A stretch of DNA of 64,000 nt from Mycobacterium sp. GTDB lineage: Bacteria; Actinomycetota; Actinomycetes; Mycobacteriales; Mycobacteriaceae. Made by a program: the position numbers and the translations under genes. The stretch lies in NCBI RefSeq assembly GCF_004298145.1, contig NZ_SCRH01000005.1:1-64000 (forward strand). Direction: 5' to 3'. Below, piece after piece: positions 46,863 through 55,502 of the stretch. How positions within the stretch are numbered: the stretch's first letter is position 1; every line of letters starts with the position of its first letter. Below the pieces are notes generated by a model, which saw nothing but the letters and a program-made list of their open reading frames with translations, made no database searches and had not been told where the DNA came from.

Positions 46863-47318
46863 ATGGGAAGCGGCAAACGCGTCCGGCCACCGTGGTGGCT
46901 GAAACCGGCGAACAAGGTCTTCATCCGGATGTCGCGGCTGGGAATGAGTTTCGGCGGCGAGAGCCCGGTCGTGTTGACCGTGCGCGGCCGCAACTCCGGC
47001 GCCCCGCGATCGACCCCGGTGACGCCGATGACGGTGGACGGCAAGCGGTACGTCGTCGCCGGATTCCCGGGCGCGGACTGGGTGGCCAACGCGCGGGCCG
47101 CCCAGCAGGCGACGATCGCCCGCGGCCGGCACGCCGAGCGGGTGCGAATGGCCGAGTTGTCCCCCGACGACGCGCGGCCGATCCTGCGGGCCTTCCCGGC
47201 CGAGGTGCCCACCGGCGTCGGTTTCATGAAGCGGGCGGGGCTTGTCGCGCACGGCCGTCCCGAGGAGTTCGAGGCGCTGGCCGGCCGCTGCGCGGTATTT
47301 CGGCTCGACCCGATATAG
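46863..47318 (+). CDS. DUF385 / deazaflavin-dependent nitroreductase-family protein
   Basis: 151-residue split-barrel protein with the family signature VVLTVRGRNSGAPRSTPVTP (residues 41-60), then YVVAGFPGADWVANARAA. Members use F420H2; this subgroup is uncharacterised. It stands where H37Rv carries the VapBC3 toxin-antitoxin pair between fadD8 and menB. A TTG-started menB begins 14 nt after its stop. The ATG start has no strong ribosome site. Confidence 0.85.
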   Translation: MGSGKRVRPPWWLKPANKVFIRMSRLGMSFGGESPVVLTVRGRNSGAPRSTPVTPMTVDGKRYVVAGFPGADWVANARAAQQATIARGRHAERVRMAELSPDDARPILRAFPAEVPTGVGFMKRAGLVAHGRPEEFEALAGRCAVFRLDPI

Positions 47319-47331
47319 GAGTTGAACGGCT

Positions 47332-48234
47332 TTGAGTGACAACCCATTTGATGCGCACGCCTGGCGCGTGGTCGACGGCTACCACGACCTGACCGACATC
47401 ACCTATCACCGGCACGTCGACGACGCCACGGTGCGGGTGGCGTTCAACCGGCCCGAGGTGCGCAACGCGTTTCGCCCGCACACCGTCGACGAGCTCTACC
47501 GGGTGCTCGACCACGCCCGGATGTCCCCCGACATCGGCGTGGTGTTGGTGACCGGCAACGGCCCCTCCCCCAAGGACGGCGGCTGGGCATTTTGTTCCGG
47601 TGGGGATCAGCGCATCCGCGGGCGCAGCGGCTACCAGTACGCCAGCGGCGAGACCGCGGACACCGTCGACACCGCGCGGGCCGGGCGGCTTCACATCCTC
47701 GAGGTCCAGCGGCTGATCCGGTTCATGCCCAAGGTGGTCATCTGCCTGGTCAACGGGTGGGCGGCCGGCGGCGGGCACAGCCTGCACGCGGTCTGCGACC
47801 TCACCCTGGCCAGCCGCGAGCACGCCCGCTTCAAGCAGACCGACGCCGACGTCGGCAGCTTCGACGGCGGTTACGGCAGCGCCTATCTGGCCCGCCAGGT
47901 GGGCCAGAAGTTCGCCCGCGAGATCTTCTTTTTGGGCCGCGCCTACACCGCCGAGCAGATGCACCACATGGGCGCAGTCAACGAGGTCGTCGATCACGCC
48001 GACCTCGAACGCGTCGGTGTCCAGTGGGCGCGCGAGATCAACGCCAAATCCCCTCAGGCGCAACGCATGCTGAAGTTCGCGTTCAACCTGCTCGACGACG
48101 GGCTGGTGGGCCAGCAGCTGTTCGCGGGTGAGGCCACCCGGCTGGCGTACATGACCGACGAGGCCGTCGAGGGCCGCGACGCCTTCCTGGAAAAGCGGGA
48201 CCCCGACTGGAGCCGGTTTCCCCGGTACTTCTGA
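47332..48234 (+). CDS. menB: 1,4-Dihydroxy-2-naphthoyl-CoA synthase MenB
   Basis: Crotonase-fold enzyme closing the naphthoquinone ring; 300 residues, matching Rv0548c. Motifs: AFNRPEVRNAFRPHTVDELY, GGWAFCSGGDQRIRGRSGYQ, NGWAAGGGHSLHAVCDLTLA and FKQTDADVGSFDGGYGSAYL, with the catalytic Asp and Tyr of MenB. The start is TTG at 47332 with GGAG 10 nt upstream; no ATG or GTG lies nearby in frame. Confidence 0.95.
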   Translation: MSDNPFDAHAWRVVDGYHDLTDITYHRHVDDATVRVAFNRPEVRNAFRPHTVDELYRVLDHARMSPDIGVVLVTGNGPSPKDGGWAFCSGGDQRIRGRSGYQYASGETADTVDTARAGRLHILEVQRLIRFMPKVVICLVNGWAAGGGHSLHAVCDLTLASREHARFKQTDADVGSFDGGYGSAYLARQVGQKFAREIFFLGRAYTAEQMHHMGAVNEVVDHADLERVGVQWAREINAKSPQAQRMLKFAFNLLDDGLVGQQLFAGEATRLAYMTDEAVEGRDAFLEKRDPDWSRFPRYF

Positions 48235-48263
48235 GGCCGCCCGCCCGCCTAGACTCGCGTCCC

Positions 48264-49160
48264 GTGAGCAAGAGTCCGCTTCGACGGTTGACCGACCAGC
48301 TGGTGCTGGCCACCATGCGGCCACCCATGGCCCCGCAAGTGCTGGTCAACCGGCCGCTGATCAAGCCGATCGACCTGGCGGGAAAGCGCATCCTGATCAC
48401 CGGGGCGTCGTCGGGGATCGGCGAGGCCGCGGCCGAGCAGTTCGCCCGCCAACGGGCCACGGTGGTCGTCGTCGCTCGGCGCCAAGAGCTGCTGGACGCG
48501 CTGGCCGAGCGGATCACCACGGCCGGCGGTGACGCCATGGCGATCGCCTGCGACATCTCGGACATGGACGCCGTCGACGCGCTGGTCGCCGACGTCGAGG
48601 AACGGCTCGGCGGGGTCGACATCCTGATCAACAACGCCGGCCGGTCCATCCGCCGGCCGCTGGCCGAGTCGCTGGAACGCTGGCACGACGTCGAGCGGAC
48701 CATGGTGCTCAACTACTACGCGCCGCTGCGGCTGATCCGCGGCCTGGCGCCGGGGATGATCGAGCGCGGCGACGGCCACATCATCAATGTCTCGACGTGG
48801 GGGGTGCTCTCGGAGGCATCGCCGCTGTTCGCGGTGTACAACGCGTCGAAGGCCGCGCTATCGACGGTGAGCCGCGTCATCGAAACGGAGTGGGGCGAGC
48901 GGGGTGTGCACTCCACGGCGCTGTACTACCCGCTGGTGGCCACCCCGATGATCGCGCCGACGAAGGCCTACCAGGGCATGCCCGCGTTGACGCCGGAAGA
49001 GGCCGGCGAGTGGATGATCACCGCCGCCCGCACCCGGCCGGTGCGCATCGCACCGCGGATGGCGATCGCCGCCAAGGCGCTGGACACCTTCGGCCCGCGC
49101 TGGGTCAACGCCATGATGCAGCGCCAAAGTATCCAGCCCAACCGCGAGAGCGATAGCTGA
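48264..49160 (+). CDS. Short-chain dehydrogenase/reductase
   Basis: SDR of 298 residues matching Rv0547c. The cofactor motif ITGASSGIGEAAAEQFARQR lies near residue 45 after an N-terminal extension, followed by ILINNAGRSIRRPL. Catalytic Ser is in HIINVSTWGVLSEA and the YxxxK is YNASKAALS. The long N-terminal part (RRLTDQLVLATMRPPMAPQV) resembles membrane-associated acyl-reductase SDRs. Substrate unknown. Confidence 0.92.
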   Translation: MSKSPLRRLTDQLVLATMRPPMAPQVLVNRPLIKPIDLAGKRILITGASSGIGEAAAEQFARQRATVVVVARRQELLDALAERITTAGGDAMAIACDISDMDAVDALVADVEERLGGVDILINNAGRSIRRPLAESLERWHDVERTMVLNYYAPLRLIRGLAPGMIERGDGHIINVSTWGVLSEASPLFAVYNASKAALSTVSRVIETEWGERGVHSTALYYPLVATPMIAPTKAYQGMPALTPEEAGEWMITAARTRPVRIAPRMAIAAKALDTFGPRWVNAMMQRQSIQPNRESDS

Positions 49161-49212
49161 CCCGGCCCGCGCGACCGGCCTGTCAAACAGGCACTGTGAT
49201 AGACACGAGGCT

Positions 49213-49602
49213 ATGGAAATCCTGGCCAGCCGGATGCTGCTCCGGCCGGCGGACTATCAGCAGTCACTGGCCTTCTATCGCGACCAGATCGGCCTGGCGA
49301 TAGCCCGTGAATACGGCGGCGGCACAGTGTTTTTCGCGGGGCAGTCACTGCTGGAACTCGCCGGATACGGCTCCCCGGACCACTCCCGCGGCCCGTTCCC
49401 GGGGGCGCTGTGGCTGCAGGTCCGCGACATCGAGGCGACCCAGGCCGAGCTGCGCGGCCGCGGGGTGGCGATCGCCCGCGAGGCACGCCAGGAACCGTGG
49501 GGCCTGCACGAGATGCACGTGCTGGACCCCGACGGGATCACGCTCATCTTCATTCAGATCCCCGCGGACCATCCGTTGCGCCGCGACACCCGAGGCGAAT
49601 GA
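49213..49602 (+). CDS. Glyoxalase/bleomycin-resistance fold protein
   Basis: 129-residue vicinal-oxygen-chelate protein matching Rv0546c, consisting of two beta-alpha-beta-beta-beta units: LRPADYQQSLAFYRDQIGLA and LWLQVRDIEATQAELRGRGV, ending HEMHVLDPDGITLIFIQIP. Metal-binding residues His and Glu are in the expected region, but no substrate is known. It could be a lactoylglutathione-type lyase or a dioxygenase-fold binding protein. Confidence 0.88.
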   Translation: MEILASRMLLRPADYQQSLAFYRDQIGLAIAREYGGGTVFFAGQSLLELAGYGSPDHSRGPFPGALWLQVRDIEATQAELRGRGVAIAREARQEPWGLHEMHVLDPDGITLIFIQIPADHPLRRDTRGE

Positions 49603-49717
49603 CGGGGAGATTCCGGTTAACCCAGAGGTAACATCTGGCGACGACTCGAGGTAAACCCGCGTTTCGGGTCACGCCGCATTCGACAATGGATCGCCCCTAC
49701 CACCAGAATCAGGCGCT

Positions 49718-50947
49718 GTGAACATCCAATTGTTCCTCTTGATCATTGTCGTAATCACTGCTCTGGCTTTCGATTTCACCAATGGCTTCCATGACACGGG
49801 CAACGCGATGGCGACCTCGATCGCCAGTGGCGCACTCAAGCCCAAAACGGCGGTCTTGCTCTCTGCGGCACTGAATCTGGTGGGCGCGTTCATGTCCACC
49901 GCCGTCGCCGCCACGATCGCCAAAGGCCTGATCGACTCCAACATCGTGACGCTGGAGCTGGTGTTCGCCGGCCTGGTCGGCGGTGTCGTCTGGAACCTGC
50001 TGACCTGGCTCCTCGGTATCCCTTCGAGTTCATCGCACGCCTTGATCGGCGGCATCGTCGGCGCCACGATCGCCGCGGTCGGCGTGCACGGGGTGATCTG
50101 GAAGGGCGTGATGTCCAAGGCCATCATCCCGGCCGTCGTCTCGGCGATCCTGGCCATCTTGATCGGCGCGGTCGCCACCTGGCTGGTGTACCGGATCACC
50201 CGCGGTGTCCCGAAAGCGCGCACCGAAGCGGGTTTCCGGCGCGGCCAGATCGGTTCGGCGTCGCTGGTTTCGCTCGCACACGGCACCAACGACGCGCAGA
50301 AGACGATGGGCATCATCTTCCTGGCGCTGATCTCCTACGGCTCGGTCAGCAAGACCGCCACCATGCCGCCGCTGTGGGTGATCGTGAGCTGCGCGCTGGC
50401 GATGGCGACCGGCACGTACCTCGGGGGGTGGCGCATCATCCGCACCTTGGGCAAGGGCCTGGTCGAAATCCAGTCGCCGCAGGGCATGGCGGCCGAGTCC
50501 TCCTCGGCCGCGGTGATCCTGCTGTCCGCCCACTTCGGCTACGCGCTGTCGACCACCCAGGTGTGCACCGGTTCGGTGCTGGGCAGTGGGCTCGGCAAGC
50601 CCGGCGGCGAGGTCCGCTGGGGTGTCGCCGGCCGCATGGGGGTGGCCTGGCTGGTGACCCTCCCGCTGGCCGGGTTGGTCGGCGCCCTCACCTATGGGAT
50701 CGTGCACCTGATCGGTGGTTATCCGGGTGCGATCGTCGGCTTCGCGCTGCTGGCCGCGGTCTCGGCGACCATCTACGTCCGGTCGCGCAAGGTCAAGGTC
50801 GACCACAACAACGTCAACGCCGAATGGAAGGGCGACCTGACCAGCGGGCTGGACGCGGCCGACGGCCGGCACCCGCCCACGGACGACGGACCCACGGCCG
50901 GCCGGTACGACACCGACGACCCCTCGCTCAAAGCGAGCGCCTCGTGA
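49718..50947 (+). CDS. pitA: Low-affinity inorganic phosphate transporter PitA
   Basis: PiT-family phosphate permease of 409 residues matching Rv0545c, with about ten transmembrane helices. The duplicated signature is DFTNGFHDTGNAMATSIASG at the start and SLAHGTNDAQKTMGIIFLAL in the middle; a Ser-rich GIPSSSSHALIGG follows each half pattern. GTG start. Its stop overlaps the next start as GTGA. Confidence 0.94.
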   Translation: MNIQLFLLIIVVITALAFDFTNGFHDTGNAMATSIASGALKPKTAVLLSAALNLVGAFMSTAVAATIAKGLIDSNIVTLELVFAGLVGGVVWNLLTWLLGIPSSSSHALIGGIVGATIAAVGVHGVIWKGVMSKAIIPAVVSAILAILIGAVATWLVYRITRGVPKARTEAGFRRGQIGSASLVSLAHGTNDAQKTMGIIFLALISYGSVSKTATMPPLWVIVSCALAMATGTYLGGWRIIRTLGKGLVEIQSPQGMAAESSSAAVILLSAHFGYALSTTQVCTGSVLGSGLGKPGGEVRWGVAGRMGVAWLVTLPLAGLVGALTYGIVHLIGGYPGAIVGFALLAAVSATIYVRSRKVKVDHNNVNAEWKGDLTSGLDAADGRHPPTDDGPTAGRYDTDDPSLKASAS

Positions 50948-51255
50948 GTCACATCGACGACTGGTTCAACTACCAAGCCAGCTTGAAGATTCTGCTCTTC
51001 GCCATGCTGGCCGGCGCCGCCCTGCCGGGACTGTTCGCCTTCGGGATCCGGCTGCAGTCCGCGGGTGCCGGCGACATCGACTCCGGCGGCGCCACCAACG
51101 GCGCCGCCCCCCGGCGCAAGCCGATGCTGACCGCGCTGGCGTGGGCGATCTACGCGCTGGTCATCGCGGTGGTCATGCTGGCCTTGCTCTACATTGCCCG
51201 GGACTTCATCGCCCACCACACCGGCTACCCGGTCCTCGGAGCGAGGCCCAAGTAG
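50944..51255 (+). CDS. Small membrane protein coupled to PitA
   Basis: 103-residue protein matching Rv0544c with two transmembrane helices (about 17-37 and 62-84) and a short hydrophilic loop. No family function is known. Its GTG overlaps the pitA stop (GTGA), so it may be an accessory subunit or regulator of the phosphate transporter. Confidence 0.85.
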   Translation: MSHIDDWFNYQASLKILLFAMLAGAALPGLFAFGIRLQSAGAGDIDSGGATNGAAPRRKPMLTALAWAIYALVIAVVMLALLYIARDFIAHHTGYPVLGARPK

Positions 51256-51311
51256 CATCGATCGATGCCCACCGAGTCGGCGAACCGGATGCCGGGGAGA
51301 GCTGTATCCGC

Positions 51312-51614
51312 GTGAACGGATTTCTCAATTCCATTGTTTCGTGGCTCCGCGCGGGCTATCCCGAGGGCGTCCCACCCACCGACACCTTCCCGGTGCTCGC
51401 GCTGCTGGCCCGCCGGTTGTCCAACGACGAGGCCAAGGAGGTGGCTCGCGAGCTCGTCCGGCGCGGCGAGTTCGACGACGTCGACATCGGCGTGCTGATC
51501 ACCCAGATCACCGACGAGCTGCCGTCACCGGAGGACATCGAGCGGGTACGGGTTCGATTGGCGGCCCAGGGCTGGCCGTTCGACGACGCCGACCAGGCCG
51601 GGGATCCCGCATAG
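51312..51614 (+). CDS. DUF3349-family protein
   Basis: 100-residue all-helical protein matching Rv0543c. The open frame extends upstream, but the GTG at 51312 gives the expected N-terminus (NGFLNSIVSWLRAGYPEGVP). DUF3349 proteins are small soluble actinobacterial proteins of unknown role; PTDTFPVLALLARRLSNDE and ITDELPSPEDIERVRVRLAA are characteristic. Its TAG stop overlaps the presumed ATA start of menE. Confidence 0.88.
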   Translation: MNGFLNSIVSWLRAGYPEGVPPTDTFPVLALLARRLSNDEAKEVARELVRRGEFDDVDIGVLITQITDELPSPEDIERVRVRLAAQGWPFDDADQAGDPA

Positions 51615-52768
51615 CCGTACTGCGCGCGCTGCACGTCCCGCCGGGCTGGGCGGCCGCGACGCTGTTGCCCGCCCTGGAACGGGTGCTGCAGGGACGCGAC
51701 CCCGCACTGGTGGCGCTGGCCGACGATCGCGAGTCGGAAGCGCTGCGAGTGGGGCTGCGGGTAGGGGAAGCCATCGACGACGACGTGGCCCTGGTGGCGG
51801 CGACGTCGGGAACCACCGGTACACCCAAGGGGGCCATGCTGACCGCCGCCGCCCTGCAGGCCAGCGCGGCGGCCACCCACGACCGTCTCGGCGGGCCGGG
51901 CAGCTGGCTGCTCGCCCTGCCGCCACACCACATCGCCGGGCTGCAGGTGCTGGTCCGCAGCGTGCTCGCCGGCACGGCACCGGGCGAGATAGACGTCTCG
52001 GCAGGATTTGATGTCACCGAATTACCGCGTGCCATAAGTGTTTTGGGCTCGGGTCGGCGATACACCTCGCTGGTTGCCGCGCAGTTGGCGAAGGCGCTCA
52101 CCGAGCCGGCGGCCGCGGCCTCACTTGCCGAACTCGATGCCGTGCTGCTCGGCGGCGGACCCGCCCCGCGGCCGGTCCTGGACGCCGCGGCCGCCGCCGG
52201 CATCACCGTGGTCCGCACCTACGGCATGAGCGAGACCGCCGGAGGGTGCGTGTACGACGGTGCCCCGCTGGACGGCGTGCGGCTACGGGTGGCCGACGGG
52301 CGCATCGTCATCGGGGGCGCGACGGTGGCCAAGGGCTACCGCAACCCGGTCGACCCCGACCCGTTCGCCGAGCCCGGCTGGTTCAGGACCGACGATCTCG
52401 GCGCCATCGACGACCAGGGGGTGCTCACCGTCCTGGGCCGTGCCGACGACGCGATCAGCACGGGCGGGCTGACCGTACTGCCGCAACCGGTCGAGGCGGC
52501 GCTGTGCACCCACCCGGCCGTGAGCGATTGCGCCGTGTTCGGGCTGCCCGACGAACGCCTGGGGCGACGGGTGGCCGCCGCGATCGTGGTGCGCGACGGT
52601 TGCGCGGCGCCGAGCCTGGATGCGCTGCGCGCGCAGGTGACCCGCACCTTGGACGCCACCGCCGCGCCGCGCGAGATGCACATCGTCGACGCGCTGCCGC
52701 GCCACGGTATCGGCAAGGTCGACCGCGCGGCGTTGGTGCGCCGCTTCGCCGGCGCGAGCGATCAATAG
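51611..52768 (+). CDS. menE: o-Succinylbenzoate-CoA ligase MenE
   Basis: Adenylating enzyme that makes OSB-CoA, matching Rv0542c. Conserved motifs: LVAATSGTTGTPKGAML, RTYGMSETAGGCVYDG, PGWFRTDDLGAIDDQG and RADDAISTGGLTVLPQPVEA, with catalytic Lys in HGIGKVDRAALVRRFA. The N-terminus is a problem: homologous sequence begins at ALHVPPGW, yet no ATG, GTG or TTG lies in frame there. Candidates are ATA at 51611 (overlapping the DUF3349 stop as ATAG, with GGGG 7 nt upstream), CTG at 51620, or GTG at 51683, which would remove about 20 residues. Confidence 0.88.
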   Translation: MAVLRALHVPPGWAAATLLPALERVLQGRDPALVALADDRESEALRVGLRVGEAIDDDVALVAATSGTTGTPKGAMLTAAALQASAAATHDRLGGPGSWLLALPPHHIAGLQVLVRSVLAGTAPGEIDVSAGFDVTELPRAISVLGSGRRYTSLVAAQLAKALTEPAAAASLAELDAVLLGGGPAPRPVLDAAAAAGITVVRTYGMSETAGGCVYDGAPLDGVRLRVADGRIVIGGATVAKGYRNPVDPDPFAEPGWFRTDDLGAIDDQGVLTVLGRADDAISTGGLTVLPQPVEAALCTHPAVSDCAVFGLPDERLGRRVAAAIVVRDGCAAPSLDALRAQVTRTLDATAAPREMHIVDALPRHGIGKVDRAALVRRFAGASDQ

Positions 52769-52779
52769 GCTGTTCGTCC

Positions 52780-54168
52780 GTGAGGCTCGCTCGACGGGAG
52801 GCAGCGCGGGTCGCGGTCGCGGTCGCGGCCGGGGCGGCGCTGGTGGCGGCGGCGTTCGTGCTGCCGCGGATCAACACGGGCGTCCGGCCGCGCCTCGATG
52901 TCGGGCCGGAAAAATTCGCCACCCACGCCGGAGCCGCGCCGATCTTCGGCGAGTGGCTGATCCACGCCGGCTGGGGAACCGGGCCGGCCATCGCCTTGGC
53001 CGTCGCCGCCATAGCCTGGGGGCCTGTTCTGGCGCAACGCCTTTCGTGGCGGGCACTGACGATGGGCAGCTGGGCCGTCGCCGGCGGATGGGCGTTCGCG
53101 CTGGCGATGATCGACGGCTGGCAGCGCGGCTTCGCCGGCCGGCTGACCACCCGGGACGAATACCTGTCGCAGGTGCCGAGCATCACCGACATCCCGGCCG
53201 CGCTGCGCACCTTCTCCAGCCGGATCGTGGACTACCAACCGGACTCGTGGACCACCCACGTGTCGGGGCACCCGCCCGGTGCGCTGCTGACGTTCGTCTG
53301 GCTGGACCGGATCGGCCTGCACGGCGGCGCCTGGGCCGGGCTGCTGTGCCTGGCGGTCGGCTCGAGCGCGGCGGCCGCTGTGGTGATCGCCGTGCGAGCG
53401 CTGGCCGACGAGCCGACGGCGCGACGGGCCGCCCCGTTCGTCGTGCTGGCGCCGACGGCGATCTGGGTGGCGGTCTCCGCCGACGGCTACTTCGCCGGGG
53501 TGGCCGCGTGGGGCATCGCGCTGCTGGCCGTGGCGGTGCACCGCCCGGTCCGGTTCCCCGCCCTGACGGCGGCCGGGGCCGGGCTGCTGCTGGGCTGGGG
53601 CGTGTTCTGTAACTACGGCCTGATGTTGATGGGGCTGCCGGCGTTGGCGGTGCTGGCGTCCGCCCAAAAACCCCCGGGCAACCGCTGGGGCCGGTGGCGC
53701 GCGATCCTGCGGGCCGTGGGTCCGGCGGCGCTGGCCGCGATCGCGGTGGCGGTGGCCTTCGCTATCGCGGGATTCTCCTGGTTCGACGGCTATCACCTTG
53801 TGCAACAACGCTATTGGCAGGGAATCGCCAAAGACCGGCCATTTCAATATTGGAGCTGGGCCAACCTGGCGTGCGTGGTGTGCGCGATCGGGTTGGGCGG
53901 TGTCGCCGGGCTCGCCCGGGTGTTCGACTGGGCCGCCATCCGCCGTCGATCCGGTTTTCACCTGTTGTTGTTGGGCGTGCTGGCCGCCATCGTGTGCGCG
54001 GACCTGAGCATGCTCAGCAAGGCCGAGGTGGAACGCATCTGGTTGCCGTTCACCATCTGGCTCACCGCGGCGGCCGCACTGCTGCCGGTGCGGTCGCACC
54101 GGATCTGGCTGGCGCTCAACACCGTCGGCGCCGCGGCCCTCAACACGGTCATCTTGACGAACTGGTAG
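52780..54168 (+). CDS. Polytopic membrane protein (Rv0541c-like)
   Basis: About 462 residues from the GTG at 52780, matching Rv0541c, with roughly ten transmembrane helices. Polar conserved regions lie outside the membrane, such as DEYLSQVPSITDIPAALRTF and SWTTHVSGHPPGALL; the placement resembles GT-C glycosyltransferases, where an early acidic loop is catalytic. That is inference. It begins 11 nt after menE and is convergent with the glycosyltransferase gene at 54175. Confidence 0.85.
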   Translation: MRLARREAARVAVAVAAGAALVAAAFVLPRINTGVRPRLDVGPEKFATHAGAAPIFGEWLIHAGWGTGPAIALAVAAIAWGPVLAQRLSWRALTMGSWAVAGGWAFALAMIDGWQRGFAGRLTTRDEYLSQVPSITDIPAALRTFSSRIVDYQPDSWTTHVSGHPPGALLTFVWLDRIGLHGGAWAGLLCLAVGSSAAAAVVIAVRALADEPTARRAAPFVVLAPTAIWVAVSADGYFAGVAAWGIALLAVAVHRPVRFPALTAAGAGLLLGWGVFCNYGLMLMGLPALAVLASAQKPPGNRWGRWRAILRAVGPAALAAIAVAVAFAIAGFSWFDGYHLVQQRYWQGIAKDRPFQYWSWANLACVVCAIGLGGVAGLARVFDWAAIRRRSGFHLLLLGVLAAIVCADLSMLSKAEVERIWLPFTIWLTAAAALLPVRSHRIWLALNTVGAAALNTVILTNW

Positions 54169-54174
54169 GGACGG

Positions 54175-54840
54175 CTACAGGCCGGCCGCGCGGGTAACCC
54201 GCGTGAAGCGGCTGTCGGGTCCGCAGGCCTCGCGCACCACCGCGACATCGCCGGCGACGTCGACGTCGGCCAGCGTTGGCACCGTCGTGACGTCGATACC
54301 GTTGTCGCGCAACGCCTTCAACGTCATCTCCCCGGTGTCGGGTTCCGACATCGCAACGGTGCGCAGGCACCGGGCCATCGCCGGCGCGCCCACGCCCAGC
54401 ACCCACCAGCCGCCGTCGCGGGCCAGCCCGAGCACCGCCGGCGCCTCGAGCAGCCGCCGCGCGCAACCGGTCAACAGATCGCCGGTCACCTGGGGGGTGT
54501 CCATCCCGATTTGCAGCACCGGCAGCCCGTCCGACGATGCGTCGGCGTGCGCGTTGGCAAGCCGGACTCCAAAGTCCTTGCCGCGCTGGGTGATCACGGT
54601 GAAGGACGCCAGCCGCTCTCGAATATCGGCCCCACTCGCGGCGCCGTCCAGTTCCCCGGTGAGCGCCACCACCCGCGCGGCCACCGGCGCTGCGGCCACC
54701 GCGTCCAGCGTGTCGAGCAGCGCGGCGGCGGCGATCTCGGCCGCGACCCGGTCACCGACGGTCGCCGCGAGCCGCGTCTTGGCCCGGCCCGGCTCGGGCG
54801 CCTTGGCCACCACCAGCAGGGTCACCGGCAGCACGGTCAC
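54175..54840 (-). CDS. TIGR04282 / DUF2064 glycosyltransferase-like protein
   Basis: 221 residues matching Rv0540. Nucleotidyl/glycosyltransferase A-type features are LLVVAKAPEPGRAKTRL at the start, a central LPVLQIGMDTPQVT (metal-binding Asp) and GLARDGGWWVLGVG. The GTG at 54840 overlaps the stop of the adjacent GT2 gene (GTGA), so they are probably one unit. Function in envelope glycan synthesis is plausible but unproven. Confidence 0.88.
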   Translation of the reverse strand: MTVLPVTLLVVAKAPEPGRAKTRLAATVGDRVAAEIAAAALLDTLDAVAAAPVAARVVALTGELDGAASGADIRERLASFTVITQRGKDFGVRLANAHADASSDGLPVLQIGMDTPQVTGDLLTGCARRLLEAPAVLGLARDGGWWVLGVGAPAMARCLRTVAMSEPDTGEMTLKALRDNGIDVTTVPTLADVDVAGDVAVVREACGPDSRFTRVTRAAGL

Positions 54841-55499
54841 GAGATCGCCTTCCAGAAGTCGAGGATCGCGGTGATGCTGCCCCGCAGCGATCCGCTGACC
54901 TTCGATTTGCCGCCCGTGCGCGGGCCGTAACTGACGTCGAGTTCGACGACGCGCCAACCGGCGGCCGCGGCGCGCACCATGAGTTCCAGCGGATAACCCG
55001 ATCGCCGGTCGGCGACGCCCAGCCCCAGCAGCGCCTCGCGCCGGGCCACTCGCATCGGCGCGATGTCGTGCACCGGCAGGCCGTGGCGGGTGCGCAGCCG
55101 CCAGCTCATGACGACCGTGCCCACGCGGGCCACCCACGGCCAGCGCAGCCCGGGCACCGGCCGGCGCCGGCCGGCCACCAGGTCGGCACCCTGCTCGAGC
55201 GCGGCGACCAGCCGTGGCAAGTCGCCGCCATCCATCGAGCCGTCGGCGTCGATCACCGCCACGATCGGGGTCGTCGCGGCCAGCACGCCCGCATGCACGG
55301 CCGAGCCGTACCCGGCCCGCTGTTCGGTGACGACCTGGGCGCCGTGGCGCCGCGCGACCCCGGCGGTGTCGTCGGTGCTGTTGTTGTCGACCACCAGCGC
55401 CCGGTAGCCGGCGGGAATGGCGGCCAGCACCGCCGGCAGCGACTCCTCCTCGTTGAGGCAGGGCAGGACCACCGTGACCAGGCCGTCGGTGTCGGGCAC
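54837..55499 (-). CDS. GT2-family glycosyltransferase
   Basis: 220 residues matching Rv0539. The GT-A fold begins VTVVLPCLNEEESLPAVLAA, with the DXD-region VIDADGSMDGGDLPRLVAAL and donor-site motif RTGGKSKVSGSLRGSITAIL. It resembles dolichyl-phosphate sugar synthases that transfer hexose to polyprenyl phosphate. It starts with GTG 3 nt after the stop of the repeat-tailed membrane protein gene. Confidence 0.9.
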   Translation of the reverse strand: MPDTDGLVTVVLPCLNEEESLPAVLAAIPAGYRALVVDNNSTDDTAGVARRHGAQVVTEQRAGYGSAVHAGVLAATTPIVAVIDADGSMDGGDLPRLVAALEQGADLVAGRRRPVPGLRWPWVARVGTVVMSWRLRTRHGLPVHDIAPMRVARREALLGLGVADRRSGYPLELMVRAAAAGWRVVELDVSYGPRTGGKSKVSGSLRGSITAILDFWKAIS

Positions 55500-55502
55500 C
55501 CG

